Source: UBA1926 sp002337215 (GTDB lineage: Bacteria > Planctomycetota > Phycisphaerae > Phycisphaerales > UBA1924). From it: 64,000 nt of DNA. Made by a program: the position numbers and the translations under genes. The notes beneath the pieces are model-generated. The model saw only the letters and a list, made by a program, of their open reading frames with translations, did not search any database and was not told the DNA's origin. The first letter of the stretch is position 1; each line of letters opens with the position of its first letter. Shown one piece after another: positions 43,529-52,902 of this stretch. The stretch is from positions 32,136 through 96,135 of the forward strand of contig CAXBAF010000015.1 in NCBI GenBank assembly GCA_963973795.1, written 5' to 3'.

Positions 43529-44203
43529 ATGCAACGCAATCGATGGGCGATCACTGCGCTCTGCCTGCTCGCCGGTTCGGCCATTGCGCAGACCGATCTT
43601 GCTGAGTTCGTCGTCTGGCCCGTCGCGGACGGGGGCAACGGGCACCGCTACGCGTTGACCGTCACGCCCGCGTCGTGGACGGCGACCGAGGCGTTCGCGG
43701 AATCCAGGGGCGGACACCTCGCGAGCATCACGAGCGCCGAGGAGAGCGCGTTCCTGCGCACGGCATACCTCACGGGGACCGGGACGGGGCGGGACCTCTG
43801 GATCGGGCTGACCTGCCCGGCCCCGCTCGACTACCTCGACCGCGACACCTGGGTCTGGACGGACGGGTCACCCGTGACATTCATGAACTGGCGCGGGGCG
43901 CAGCCGGACCGGGGGGGCGGCGACGACCGCTACATCGCCGTGAACTTCCTCCGCGATGGGAGCATCGTCTGGGACAATTACCCGGACAGTTCGTTCCGGG
44001 TCGTGCAGGGGATCGTCGAGTGGCCCTCGTGCGTCGTCGCGGACCTCGCGGGCCCGTTCGGCGTGCTGGATCTGTCCGACATCAGCGCGTTCATCGACGG
44101 GTTCGTGCGGAACCGCTCGATCGCCGATCTGGACGGAAACGGGATCTTCGATCTCGCGGATGTGAACCTGTTTGTCCAGTCGTTCGTCGCCGGCTGCCCG
44201 TGA
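43529..44203 (+). CDS. Secreted C-type-lectin-domain protein with dockerin-like C-terminus
   Basis: 224 residues from ATG 43529, with AGGAGG 5 nt upstream. Signal peptide: RWAITALCLLAGSAIAQ. A C-type lectin-like domain spans about residues 30-165, with the hallmarks GHRYALTVTPASWTATEAFA, SRGGHLASITSAEE, LWIGLT, WVWTDGSPVTFMNWRGAQPD and the final IVEWP. The typical Cys are largely absent, as in some bacterial CTLDs. Carbohydrate or protein binding is likely. The dockerin-like module follows: CVVADLAGPFGVLDLSDISA with a degenerate first loop and DLDGNGIFDLADVN with a canonical second loop, ending GCP. Confidence 0.86.
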   Translation: MQRNRWAITALCLLAGSAIAQTDLAEFVVWPVADGGNGHRYALTVTPASWTATEAFAESRGGHLASITSAEESAFLRTAYLTGTGTGRDLWIGLTCPAPLDYLDRDTWVWTDGSPVTFMNWRGAQPDRGGGDDRYIAVNFLRDGSIVWDNYPDSSFRVVQGIVEWPSCVVADLAGPFGVLDLSDISAFIDGFVRNRSIADLDGNGIFDLADVNLFVQSFVAGCP

Positions 44204-44235
44204 GCCTTCGGCGACGCCGGACGCCCGAATGGGCT

Positions 44236-44263
44236 TTGGGGAAGGGCGATCCTGCGGTAGACT
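44236..44263 (+). promoter_or_regulatory. Candidate promoter for the beta-propeller gene
   Basis: TTGGGG (44236-44241), 16 nt, TAGACT (44258-44263), 71 bp before the start at 44335. The boxes match the consensus weakly; it is supported mainly by the same 16-nt spacing as the candidate at 42537. Confidence 0.3.
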
Positions 44264-44334
44264 CACTCGCGGAGAAGGGCCGAGTTCAACCGCACCGCTG
44301 CGCATGAGCCGGCCCCCGATCGAAGGGAGATCAC

Positions 44335-46875
44335 ATGAGCCGTACGGGTCGTTTGCTGTCGCTGTCGTCCGCCGTCCTCGCCGCCGCCGCGGGGCTTGCG
44401 ACGGCGGGCCCCACCCCGGACGACCGCGCGTGGGGCGTGCACCCCGACGGGGACGCGCCCGCCGCGTCCGAGATCGGGCCGGCGACCGCCATGACGACGC
44501 GCCTCGGCGCACTCGCAGACCTTTCGTGGGGCGCGCGGGGCACGCCGCCCTCCCCGGCGTTCGTCTTCACGGGGGGCGACCCCGAGGGGGACGCGCCGTC
44601 CGACGTGGTCTTCACGCCCGATGGGGAGACGATCATCATCGCGCACCGCGAGAGCGGGAACCTGATCCTGTGGGACGCGGACACGCGGGCGTTCGTCGGG
44701 TCGGTCGTCGTTTCGGGAATGGCGCAGTCGGTGGACGTCACGCCCGACGGGTCGAAGGCGGTGGTCGCGTGCATCGACACGGGGCTCGCGTCGATCGTTG
44801 ATCTCGGAACGCTGACGGAGATCGCGACGGTGCCGGTCGGCGTCGTGCCCGGCTCGGTTTCGATCAGCCCCGACGGTGGGCGCGCCGCCGTGCACGCGGC
44901 CTTCGACGGCGCGACCACGATCATCGATATCGCGTCCGCGACTGCTGAGCGAATCATCCCCGGGATCGACACCTGGAGCCGGCTCTCGTTCTCGTTCGAA
45001 GCGCCGGCGCAATCGGTCCAGTACGGCGGCCCCGTGTTCATCGACGCGACGCGTCTGATCAACGTCGACCTCGGCGCCGACGAGGTGCAGTTCATCGACG
45101 CCGCGACCGGCGCGGTCAACCGGATCCCGGTCGCCGACAGCCCGTTCCGCGTGGGTGTCTCGAGCGACAGCGCAACAGCGGTCGTCGCCCACAGCGGGTC
45201 GAGCCGCACGCTGACGGTCTTCGACCTCGCGACCGAGACGGTCTCCTCGACGATCCCGACGGCGTTCGATCTGTCGGGCCCGGTGGCGGTGAACGCGGAC
45301 GGAACGAAAGCGGCGGTCGCGGTGCAGAACGCGGCGCGGGTGATCAATCTCCAGACCGGCGCGTCGGGCTTCCAGCTCGACACGGCGAGCAACAACGATC
45401 TGGTCTCCAACTTCGACGGGTCGCGGGCGATCAGCATCGGGTTCCGCGGATCGGTCATCGACTTCGCGTCGGGGCTGCTGGTCGGGAACACGAACGAGGC
45501 GGTCTCGTGCGAGATCGGAGCGGCGTCGCCCGTCGATGACCGGGCCGCGATGTGCTCGACCACGTTCGGCGATGATCTCGTCGTCATCGACACGGACGCG
45601 ACGCCCGCGCTCGAGGCGTACCAGTTGTCAGGCCCCGATGTCGAAGCCGACCGCTGCCGCACGATCGCGGTGAGCGCCGACGGCTCCGTTGCCGTCGCGG
45701 TCTCGATCTTCAGCGACACCGCGTCGATCATCGACACGGCGACCGGGATGGTCACCGGGACCGCGAAGGTGGGCCAGCGCCCCAGCGGCGTCGCGATCAC
45801 ACCCGACGGGTCGAAGGCGGTCGTCGCGAACCTCGACTCGACCTTCGCGAGCGTGATCGATCTGTCGGACGCGTCGGCGACGAACATCCCGATCAGCCGA
45901 CGCGGGTCGCAGGTCGCGATCAGCCCGGACGGCCAATACGCCTACATCCCGGTCGTCGCAAACGGCGACGGCGTGTGGCGGATCGACCTCGACACAATGA
46001 CCGTCGCGGGAGGCAAGGTCCTGACCGGCAACATGGGGGGCGTCGGATACTCCTACGGCCAATCGTCGGGCATCGCGCTGAGCCCCGACGGGTCGAAGCT
46101 CGCGGTCGCGGGCTCGTTCGACAACAAGGTCTCGATCATCGACACTGCGTCGTGGACGCTCGAGCAGGACATCGAGACCGGGCAGTTCCCGACCTTCGTC
46201 GCCTACAGCGCCGACGGGACGAGGCTCTTCGTGAGCTGCAAGAACGATGACCGGGTCGATGTGCTGTCGGTCGACGAGCCGGTGCCCAGCAGCGCGAACA
46301 TCAGCGTGGGCGACCAGCCCTGGGAACTGATCCCGGATCTCGCCAACGAGCGGCTGTATGTCAACGCGTGGGGTGATTCGTCGGTCCAGGTCGTCGATAT
46401 GCGGTTCCCGGTCGTAACCGGCGTCGCGGTGTTCGATTCGCCCGTTGTGGGGATGACGCTGGACACGGACGGGGCGTTCTGGGCCGCCTCCGGCACAAGC
46501 TCGACGACTCTGGGAGGCGCAGTCGGGTTCGAGCGCACGGAGAGCGGCGTCCTCGCCTCGCTCGACCCGGTTTCGCTGTCGGCGGTCGATGAGATTCTGC
46601 TCGACGTTGCCCCCTCGGCGCTCGCGGCCGGGCCGGGCGTGATTGCGATGGCGGCACCGACCGGCGACGGCGCGGTGCTGGTCGGTTTCGCCGCTGGGTG
46701 CAACAACGCGGATATCGCCTCGCCGTTCGGCGTGCTCGATCTCGCCGACATCGCCGCGTTCGTGACGGCCTTCAGCGGGGGCGATCTCACGGCCGACCTT
46801 GCGCCGCCAGCCGGCGTGCTCGATCTGGCCGACATCACGGCGTTCGTGATCGCGTTCACCGCCGGGTGCCCCTGA
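44335..46875 (+). CDS. Secreted YVTN-type beta-propeller protein with dockerin-like C-terminus
   Basis: 846 residues with AAGGGAG upstream of ATG 44335. Signal peptide: LLSLSSAVLAAAAGLATA. About a dozen YVTN/lactonase-like blades follow, each with a 'xxSPDGSKAVVA' turn: DVTPDGSKAVVACIDTGLAS, SISPDGGRAAVHA, AITPDGSKAVVANLD, ALSPDGSKLAVAGSF. They probably form one or two seven-bladed propellers used for binding rather than catalysis. The C-terminus is the dockerin-like module with both loops of the degenerate APFG/PPAG type (NNADIASPFGVLDLADIAAF; APPAGVLDLADITAF), ending GCP. It is the largest protein of the 42680-53958 block. Confidence 0.88.
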   Translation: MSRTGRLLSLSSAVLAAAAGLATAGPTPDDRAWGVHPDGDAPAASEIGPATAMTTRLGALADLSWGARGTPPSPAFVFTGGDPEGDAPSDVVFTPDGETIIIAHRESGNLILWDADTRAFVGSVVVSGMAQSVDVTPDGSKAVVACIDTGLASIVDLGTLTEIATVPVGVVPGSVSISPDGGRAAVHAAFDGATTIIDIASATAERIIPGIDTWSRLSFSFEAPAQSVQYGGPVFIDATRLINVDLGADEVQFIDAATGAVNRIPVADSPFRVGVSSDSATAVVAHSGSSRTLTVFDLATETVSSTIPTAFDLSGPVAVNADGTKAAVAVQNAARVINLQTGASGFQLDTASNNDLVSNFDGSRAISIGFRGSVIDFASGLLVGNTNEAVSCEIGAASPVDDRAAMCSTTFGDDLVVIDTDATPALEAYQLSGPDVEADRCRTIAVSADGSVAVAVSIFSDTASIIDTATGMVTGTAKVGQRPSGVAITPDGSKAVVANLDSTFASVIDLSDASATNIPISRRGSQVAISPDGQYAYIPVVANGDGVWRIDLDTMTVAGGKVLTGNMGGVGYSYGQSSGIALSPDGSKLAVAGSFDNKVSIIDTASWTLEQDIETGQFPTFVAYSADGTRLFVSCKNDDRVDVLSVDEPVPSSANISVGDQPWELIPDLANERLYVNAWGDSSVQVVDMRFPVVTGVAVFDSPVVGMTLDTDGAFWAASGTSSTTLGGAVGFERTESGVLASLDPVSLSAVDEILLDVAPSALAAGPGVIAMAAPTGDGAVLVGFAAGCNNADIASPFGVLDLADIAAFVTAFSGGDLTADLAPPAGVLDLADITAFVIAFTAGCP

Positions 46876-47194
46876 CTCACCGGTTCGCCGCCGACAACCC
46901 GCCTCACGCGGTGCCGATTCCGACCTGAAACGGGCGTTCGCCCGTGCGCACATCGCGGTCCGGGCTCTCGGCACTGGGCTCGTGTGATTCTGGTTGAAGT
47001 CACCCCTTTATCTGGTTAGTCCGTCGGTCTCGGCTCATGAGAAAATTTCCTCTTTCTGTGTGATAACGCAGGCGGTACGTCGCTTCAACTTGACGCAAAC
47101 GTTCGGATGCGACACCTTGTACAGTTGAGAAGAGTCGGCTGTCGTATCCGATGCCGAGTTCCGTGAGATCAGGAAGAAGGAAGGGTTTTACAAC
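46876..47194. other. Intergenic region before the secreted protease gene
   Basis: 319 bp with no gene. A small palindrome ACGGGCG-TT-CGCCCGT (46930-46945) lies 55 bp after the propeller stop and may end that transcript. 46990-47130 is AT-richer and probably holds the promoter; TTGACG at 47090 is a possible -35 box, but no -10 box sits at proper spacing. A purine-rich tract (AGGAAGAAGGAAGGG, 47171-47185) is a strong ribosome-binding site 9 nt before ATG 47195. Confidence 0.55.
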
Positions 47195-49660
47195 ATGTTT
47201 TCTCGTTACACCATGCGTACCGCGTGTGCGGTGTCACTCTGTGCTCCCTCGCTGGCGATCGCCGCCGGGAGTGCCAATGTCAACATCAACATCCCGATCG
47301 ATGCCGAGGGGCAGATCATGGCGACGGTCGCGGACGCGAACGCGGTCGATCGCGCGCAGGTCGTGCCCCGTTTCCATGTCGACGCGTTCCTCGCCGACGA
47401 CATGCTGCTGCCCCCGACGCACCCCCCGATCGATCAGATCCCGGCAATGAAGATGCCCAACCCTGATTTCGACGTCCCCGATCGCATCGCGGGCCCGGGC
47501 AACGCGCTGTTCTCCGACGGTGGTGTTGTGACCGAGTTCCCGATCGACTCCGAAGGCTTCAGCTCGGGCCTCGTCGCCAACGGGTTCCCGGGGATCGACG
47601 CGTTGCCGTTCGATGAGGAGATCCTGAACGGCCGGGGCTTCGGCACCATGTCGCTGATCGCCGACGCCACGCGGGCCAGCTCGCCCTGGCGGCAGAACGT
47701 CAAGCTCGTCATGGAATGGCGCGACTCGGGCACCGGCGCTCTGTCTTACTCGGTCTGCTCGGGTGCGATGGCCGACGCCGAGGTCGTGCTCACCGCCGGC
47801 CACTGCGTCTACAACCGCGACAACGATTCGACCGGGCAGGACTTCGGGTTCGCCAACCGCGTCTGGGTCTACCCGGGCTGGGACGGCGACGGCGCGACCG
47901 CCGGCACCCCCGGCGTGCTCGACCACTACGGCTGGGCCCAGAGCGAGACCTTCGGCGCCTTCACCGGCTGGACCGTCGACGGCAACTTCGACTGGGACCT
48001 GGGCATGATCCGCGTCAACCGGGCCGTCGGCATGCTGACCGGCTGGTACTCCTACGCCTGGGGCGGCAACTGCGAGACCGAGACCTACAACGTCTCGTCG
48101 TACCCCTCCGAGGGCTGCGGAACGCCCGGCCTGCACAACGGCCAGGACATGTACTACTGGTTCGGGAGCTTCGATTCCTGCCCCGGCAACCAGATGCACA
48201 TCGACACCACCCCGGGCTGCTTCACCGCGCTCTGGGGCGGGCAGTCGGGCTCCAACGTCTACTTCCGCAGCGACGACGGGAACACGCGCTACGCCCACGG
48301 CGTCGCGTCCAACTCGAACCGCACCACCAGCGGCAACTACGCGAAGATGTGGGAGAGCTTCAAGGACTACATGGTTGATGACTTCGAGCCCGCGGCCCGG
48401 ACGACCAACTTCGATATCCAGGCCCTCCAGGTCCGCATGACCCCCACCACCATCCTCGCGGGAGAGTCCACCAGCACCGCCACCGCGCAGGTCCCCAACC
48501 CGACCAACGGGAACCCGGGCAGCGCGACGTACGGCTTCAACATCTATCTCTCGACCAACGACAACATCTCCGGCTCCGACACACTGCTCGCGGACCGGCA
48601 GTACACCTTCGACTACGCCGCGATGCAGAACGTCAACCTCAACACCGGCAACGTGACCATCCCCAAGAACACCCCCAGCGGGACCTACTGGACGGGCATC
48701 GTGGTCGATAGCGGCGTTGACGCCAACAACGGCAACAACGATTCGGACCTCTGGGACGCCCAGCAGATCACCGTCACCGGCTTCGCCGACATCGTCGCCA
48801 ACACCTGCAGCGCACCCAGCGGCACCGCCTACCACGGCGACTCCATCTCGGTGGGTTACAACGTTGAGAACGAGGGCGGCGATCCGTCCAACACCGTCAC
48901 GCTGACCTTCTACGCCTCCACCAATACCGACATCTCCGGCGCCGACACACTGCTCGGCACGCTCAACATCGGGACGTTCGGCGGGAGCCAGGTCAAGAGC
49001 GGGACGGCCAACGTCACGATCCCGTCCGGCCTGCTCGGTAACTACTACATCGGCTACATCGCGTCGGCCAGCGACGACTACTACGGGGGTCAGTCCAACG
49101 AGGCGGTCGATACCACCGCGCTGAACATCGACGGCCGTGCGGACCTGCTCGCCAACTACCTCACCGCCCTGGACAACCAGGCCGGCGTGGGCGGCACGAC
49201 CGACGTCCGCTTCAATGTTCAGAACCAGGGCACCATCTCGTCGGGCACGTACGACGTCGGGGTCTATGCCTCGCTGAACACGTTCATCTCGGGTGCCGAC
49301 ACGCTGCTCGGCACCGTCAGCCGGCCCTCGATCCCCGTGGGCGGCTCGTCCACGACGATCGAGACCGTCAGCATCCCGGCGTTCATGAGCCCCGGCAACT
49401 ACTACGTCGGCATGATCGTCGGCAACGGTGCCAACGAGAACGCGCTGGGTGACAACACCGCCGTGGACCTGGGCCCCGTCACCTTCACTGATTGCCCCGT
49501 CGACTTCGACAACAACGGGGTCTACGACCTCATCGACATCTCGACGTTCGTCAACGGGTTCACCAACCAGCTCCCCGTCGGTGACCTGACCGGCAACGGC
49601 GTCTGGGACCTCGATGACATCGTCGTCTTCATCGACGCGTTCACGTCCGGCTGCCCGTAA
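47195..49660 (+). CDS. Secreted V8-like serine protease with CARDB repeats and dockerin-like C-terminus
   Basis: 821 residues. After the signal peptide (AVSLCAPSLAIAAG) and a propeptide of about 140 residues comes a chymotrypsin-fold protease. The catalytic triad candidates are H203 (VVLTAGHCVYN), D268 (FDWDLGMIRV) and S351 (WGGQSGSNVYF). Then follow three CARDB-type adhesion repeats (about 410-530, 535-650, 655-770) with the repeated LSTNDNISGSDTLL / ASTNTDISGADTLLGTL / ASLNTFISGADTLLGTV turns. The dockerin-like module at the end has two near-canonical loops, DFDNNGVYDLIDIS and DLTGNGVWDLDDIV, ending GCP. The strong ribosome-binding site and following terminator suggest good expression. It is probably an extracellular protease held on the surface or on a complex. 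Confidence 0.9.
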   Translation: MFSRYTMRTACAVSLCAPSLAIAAGSANVNINIPIDAEGQIMATVADANAVDRAQVVPRFHVDAFLADDMLLPPTHPPIDQIPAMKMPNPDFDVPDRIAGPGNALFSDGGVVTEFPIDSEGFSSGLVANGFPGIDALPFDEEILNGRGFGTMSLIADATRASSPWRQNVKLVMEWRDSGTGALSYSVCSGAMADAEVVLTAGHCVYNRDNDSTGQDFGFANRVWVYPGWDGDGATAGTPGVLDHYGWAQSETFGAFTGWTVDGNFDWDLGMIRVNRAVGMLTGWYSYAWGGNCETETYNVSSYPSEGCGTPGLHNGQDMYYWFGSFDSCPGNQMHIDTTPGCFTALWGGQSGSNVYFRSDDGNTRYAHGVASNSNRTTSGNYAKMWESFKDYMVDDFEPAARTTNFDIQALQVRMTPTTILAGESTSTATAQVPNPTNGNPGSATYGFNIYLSTNDNISGSDTLLADRQYTFDYAAMQNVNLNTGNVTIPKNTPSGTYWTGIVVDSGVDANNGNNDSDLWDAQQITVTGFADIVANTCSAPSGTAYHGDSISVGYNVENEGGDPSNTVTLTFYASTNTDISGADTLLGTLNIGTFGGSQVKSGTANVTIPSGLLGNYYIGYIASASDDYYGGQSNEAVDTTALNIDGRADLLANYLTALDNQAGVGGTTDVRFNVQNQGTISSGTYDVGVYASLNTFISGADTLLGTVSRPSIPVGGSSTTIETVSIPAFMSPGNYYVGMIVGNGANENALGDNTAVDLGPVTFTDCPVDFDNNGVYDLIDISTFVNGFTNQLPVGDLTGNGVWDLDDIVVFIDAFTSGCP

Positions 49661-49689
49661 TCCGGCGTAACCATCGCTCCTGACTCTTC

Positions 49690-49715
49690 AAGCCGTCTCT
49701 TGAGACGGCTTTTTT
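49690..49715 (+). terminator. Intrinsic terminator after protease gene
   Basis: Stem AAGCCGTCTC / GAGACGGCTT with a 2-nt centre, then a T-run (49710-49715), 30 bp after the stop. Confidence 0.9.
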
Positions 49716-49810
49716 CTTGCGCATTCGACGCAACACTGGGTATCCAGGCGGACATCTTCCGTTGTCGAGACAGAAATTCGGCTCATCACCAAGGCAGAGA
49801 GGAACACACC

Positions 49811-50605
49811 ATGCACCGAACCACCGTCCCCACGCTTATGACACTCATCGCGGGCTGCACCGCATTCGCCGGCACCCCGATCCCCGAGCGCGAGGTCCAG
49901 TTCCGCAGCATCGATCTCGAGAACAACGTCATCGAGATCCACAACTTCGGTGCTGCCGCGCATGCGCTCGACGGCTGGCGCTTCTGCACCCATTCCAACG
50001 CCCAGGCCCGCCGGTACACCGGTGCCGCCGCCCTCAACGGCGTCAGCATCCCCTCGGGCGGCTCGATCTTCCTGTACGTCAACAACGACGCCCCCGCGGG
50101 CGCCGAGAACTTCAACGTCGCCGACCTCGGCAACTTCGCCAACAACTTCGGCCAGGGCCCCTTCGCCGCCCAGCTCTTCTGGCCCAACGGCGGCTCGCTG
50201 AGCTTCGGCGCCATCGAAGACATGGTCGATCACGTCCAGTGGAGCGTGGGCGGCGTTGGCAACCCGATCGCGCAGACCCGATCGCAGCAGGCCGTCAACG
50301 CGGGGCTCTGGTCCGCCGCCAACGCCTTCATCGTGACAAGCGGCAACTCCGAATCGATCGACCTCGTCCCGATGGGGGGCGAGCTGCACGCGCCGGCTGA
50401 CTACCTCGTCACCGAGCCCAGCCCGGGCTGCAACCCCGCCGACATCGCCGCCCCGTTCGGCGTGCTCGACCTCGCCGACATCGGCGCGTTCGTCCAGGGC
50501 TTCACCACCCAGGACCCCATCGCCGACCTCGCCGCCCCCGCCGGCGTCTTCGACCTCCAGGACGTCCAAGCCTTCGTCGTCGGGTTCACCGGCGGCTGCC
50601 CCTGA
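49811..50605 (+). CDS. Secreted lamin-tail-like domain protein with dockerin-like C-terminus
   Basis: 264 residues from ATG 49811, preceded by AGAGAGGA. Signal peptide: TVPTLMTLIAGCTAFAG. The mature start VQFRSIDLENNVIEIHNFGA, then LDGWRFCTHSNAQ and GVSIPSGGSIFLYVNND, follows the lamin-tail (LTD) pattern 'xxNxxxExIEIxNxGxxxxxLxGWxL', an Ig-like fold common in bacterial secreted proteins. The C-terminal module is CNPADIAAPFGVLDLADIGA, then AAPAGVFDLQDVQAF, ending GCP, with both loops degenerate. It is enclosed by two strong terminators, so it is expressed on its own. Confidence 0.83.
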   Translation: MHRTTVPTLMTLIAGCTAFAGTPIPEREVQFRSIDLENNVIEIHNFGAAAHALDGWRFCTHSNAQARRYTGAAALNGVSIPSGGSIFLYVNNDAPAGAENFNVADLGNFANNFGQGPFAAQLFWPNGGSLSFGAIEDMVDHVQWSVGGVGNPIAQTRSQQAVNAGLWSAANAFIVTSGNSESIDLVPMGGELHAPADYLVTEPSPGCNPADIAAPFGVLDLADIGAFVQGFTTQDPIADLAAPAGVFDLQDVQAFVVGFTGGCP

Positions 50606-50638
50606 CCCGGATCGCTGAACAACCCACGCTCTCCCTAT

Positions 50639-50661
50639 CGCCCGGCTCCCGGGCGTTTTTT
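50639..50661 (+). terminator. Intrinsic terminator after lamin-tail-like gene
   Basis: Stem CGCCCGG-CTC-CCGGGCG (50639-50655) followed by six T (50656-50661), 34 bp after the stop. Confidence 0.9.
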
Positions 50662-50793
50662 GATCCCCGCCCAGCCCCGGCCCTGAGTTTCGCGCTCGGT
50701 CTCAGCGCCCCGTCGTTGTACGCTGCTGTGCACCCGCGGGAGTTTCTCGACCTCGACGGGCTCGCAGAGATCTCTATTGAGGAAGAGAGACCC

Positions 50794-51615
50794 ATGCACC
50801 GAACCGTAATCGCCGCCGTCCTGCTCGCGACCGGGCACGCCGCCGCCGCCCCGATCACTCTCACGATCGACCCGGGGCAATCGTCGATCGATATCGAATC
50901 GACGCTGAGCACCGTCGTTGGCGACGATTCCGACTCGGCCTCATCGCCCATCAGCGGCATCATCGAGATCGACCTCGACCGATTCGTGAGCCCGACATCG
51001 ATCTCCGTCATCGACTTCGTCTTCGTTCTCGAGAACAACATCGTGCTCGCCTACGACTTCGGCCTTGCCGGGGCCGCGAGCGCCACGCTCGACACCGCCG
51101 CCGCGTTGTACGGCCTGGAGGGAGAGCCCACGGGCCCCGTCCTCGTCGCAGGCGGGATGTTCGACTTTCCCGCCGTCCCGTCCTCGCTCGCGGGGACGCT
51201 CGACGCGTCGTACGAACTGCTGATCGTCGGCAGCAACGCGGTCTCGATCGACCTCGCAGATCTGGGCCTGTTCGAGTCGCCGATCAGCGGCCTCGTGACC
51301 GGCAACGGCACGACGGTGACGCTGAACGCCTCGTACGCCTTCGAGGCGATGCAGGAGCTCGTACCCGAGATCGCGAGCCTCCAACTCGCCGGAACGGCGA
51401 CGATCGTCGCGAACGGCAAGAACCCGAGCGTGACCGGGTGCAACGACGCGGATCTCGTGCGCCCGTTCGGCGTGATCGATCTCGCCGACGTCAACGCGTT
51501 CACCACCGCGTTCCGGGCGCTGGATCCGATCGCCGATCTCGCCGAGGAGTTCGGGGTCTTCGATCTCAACGATGTCCAGGCGTTCATCAACGCGTTCAAC
51601 GAAGGCTGCCCGTGA
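50794..51615 (+). CDS. Secreted protein of unknown family with dockerin-like C-terminus, paralogue A
   Basis: 273 residues from ATG 50794, with GAGGAAGAGAGA upstream. Signal peptide: TVIAAVLLATGHAAAA. The mature domain (about 20-210) is beta-rich: TLTIDPGQSSIDIES, then VIDFVFVLENNIVLAYDFGL, SATLDTAAALYGLEG, AGGMFDFPAVPSSLAGTLDA and SYELLIVGSNAVSIDLADLG. I do not recognise the family. The next gene encodes a paralogue over the full length. The C-terminal module is CNDADLVRPFGVIDLADVNA, then AEEFGVFDLNDVQAF, ending GCP. The sequence around its start (GAGAGACCCATGCACCG) is identical to that of the next gene, evidence of local duplication. Confidence 0.8.
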   Translation: MHRTVIAAVLLATGHAAAAPITLTIDPGQSSIDIESTLSTVVGDDSDSASSPISGIIEIDLDRFVSPTSISVIDFVFVLENNIVLAYDFGLAGAASATLDTAAALYGLEGEPTGPVLVAGGMFDFPAVPSSLAGTLDASYELLIVGSNAVSIDLADLGLFESPISGLVTGNGTTVTLNASYAFEAMQELVPEIASLQLAGTATIVANGKNPSVTGCNDADLVRPFGVIDLADVNAFTTAFRALDPIADLAEEFGVFDLNDVQAFINAFNEGCP

Positions 51616-51887
51616 GCGCCCGGGGCGAATCGCCCGGCTGACCAGCCACGGATCCGCCCATCCGCCGTGTTCTCGGGCGTTGCTCCGAACGCTCGAAGCC
51701 CAAGATCTTCAACAAAGGCACGGCCCACGCCCAGATCCGGTGTAGGCTATGAAAACCCGGGGGCCCGCCTCCGCTCAGCACGGCGTTCGCCGATCGCTGT
51801 GGCCGACGAATCCGCTTCCGGCAGGCCGCGCACTGTTGCGAGCGCCGGTACCGACGCACCAGACCCGCTTGGATAGAGGAGAGACCC

Positions 51888-52709
51888 ATGCACCGCATCA
51901 CCATCGCCGCACTGCTCGCCGCCGCCGGCATCGCTCAGGCCGACACCGCCGTCCTCACCATCAACCCCGCGCAATCGTCGATCGACGTCGAGGCGACCCT
52001 GATGGCCACCGTCGGCGATCGAACCGATACGGCGAGCACGTCCGTCAGCGGCACCATCGAGGTGGAACTCGACGACTACGGCACCCCCACCGCGATCTCC
52101 ATCGTCGACTTCGTGATCGTCCTCGACAACGACGTCACACTCAACTTCGACTACGGATTCGTCGGCAACGCCAGCGCCACGCTCACCAACGCGATGGCGA
52201 TGTACGGCTCACCCGGCACGCCCACGGGACCCGCCCCCCTCACCGCGGGCGCGTTCGACTTCCCGGGCGTCTCGACCATCCTCGGCGGCACCGCGAACGC
52301 CAGCTACAACATCCTCCTCGTCGGGTCCGGCAACGAGACGATCAACCTCGCCGATCAGGGCGTGATCGACGCCCCCATCTCGGGCGACGTCGCGAGCGAC
52401 GGCGAAACCGTCACGCTGTCCGGGTCGTTCGCGATCGATACCACGCAGGTCGCGATCGAGGGGATCGCCGACATCCGATTGGTCGGCGACGCGACCATCG
52501 TCGCCACCGGCGCCGCCCCCGAGCCCGCCGGGTGCAACGAAGCCGACATCGCCGAGCCTTTCGGCGTGCTCGATCTCGGAGATATCGGTGCGTTCGTGAC
52601 CGGCTTCAACGCCCAGGACCCGATCGCCGACATCGCGCCGCCCGCCGGCGTCTTCGATCTCCAAGATCTCTCGGCATTCGTCACCGCGTTCCTGGGCGGC
52701 TGCCCCTGA
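51888..52709 (+). CDS. Secreted protein of unknown family with dockerin-like C-terminus, paralogue B
   Basis: 273 residues, exactly the length of paralogue A. Signal peptide: TIAALLAAAGIAQA. The shared core is VLTINPAQSSIDVEATL, then SIVDFVIVLDNDVTLNFDYG, FVGNASATLTNAMAMYGSPG, GAFDFPGVSTILGGTANASY and LLVGSGNETINLADQG. These conserved blocks define a domain of about 190 residues with no recognised function. The C-terminal module is CNEADIAEPFGVLDLGDIGA, then APPAGVFDLQDLSAF, ending GCP. The gene has its own purine-rich ribosome-binding site (GAGGAGAGACCC). The 272-bp gap upstream of it (51616-51887) shows no gene. Confidence 0.8.
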   Translation: MHRITIAALLAAAGIAQADTAVLTINPAQSSIDVEATLMATVGDRTDTASTSVSGTIEVELDDYGTPTAISIVDFVIVLDNDVTLNFDYGFVGNASATLTNAMAMYGSPGTPTGPAPLTAGAFDFPGVSTILGGTANASYNILLVGSGNETINLADQGVIDAPISGDVASDGETVTLSGSFAIDTTQVAIEGIADIRLVGDATIVATGAAPEPAGCNEADIAEPFGVLDLGDIGAFVTGFNAQDPIADIAPPAGVFDLQDLSAFVTAFLGGCP

Positions 52710-52902
52710 TCGAACCCGATGCAAGAATCGCTGACAGGTCCGAAAGCCCGCTGCGATACCGAACATTTACCGTTCAAATCAGCGTGATCGGACAGGGCAC
52801 CCCAGACTTCCACGTGTTCAGGGGGATCTCCGCTCGGCACGCGGCATTTGCGCTGTACACTTTGACTCGAGCCCAAGGCCGGGCTCCTTCGGGAGAGTGA
52901 AG

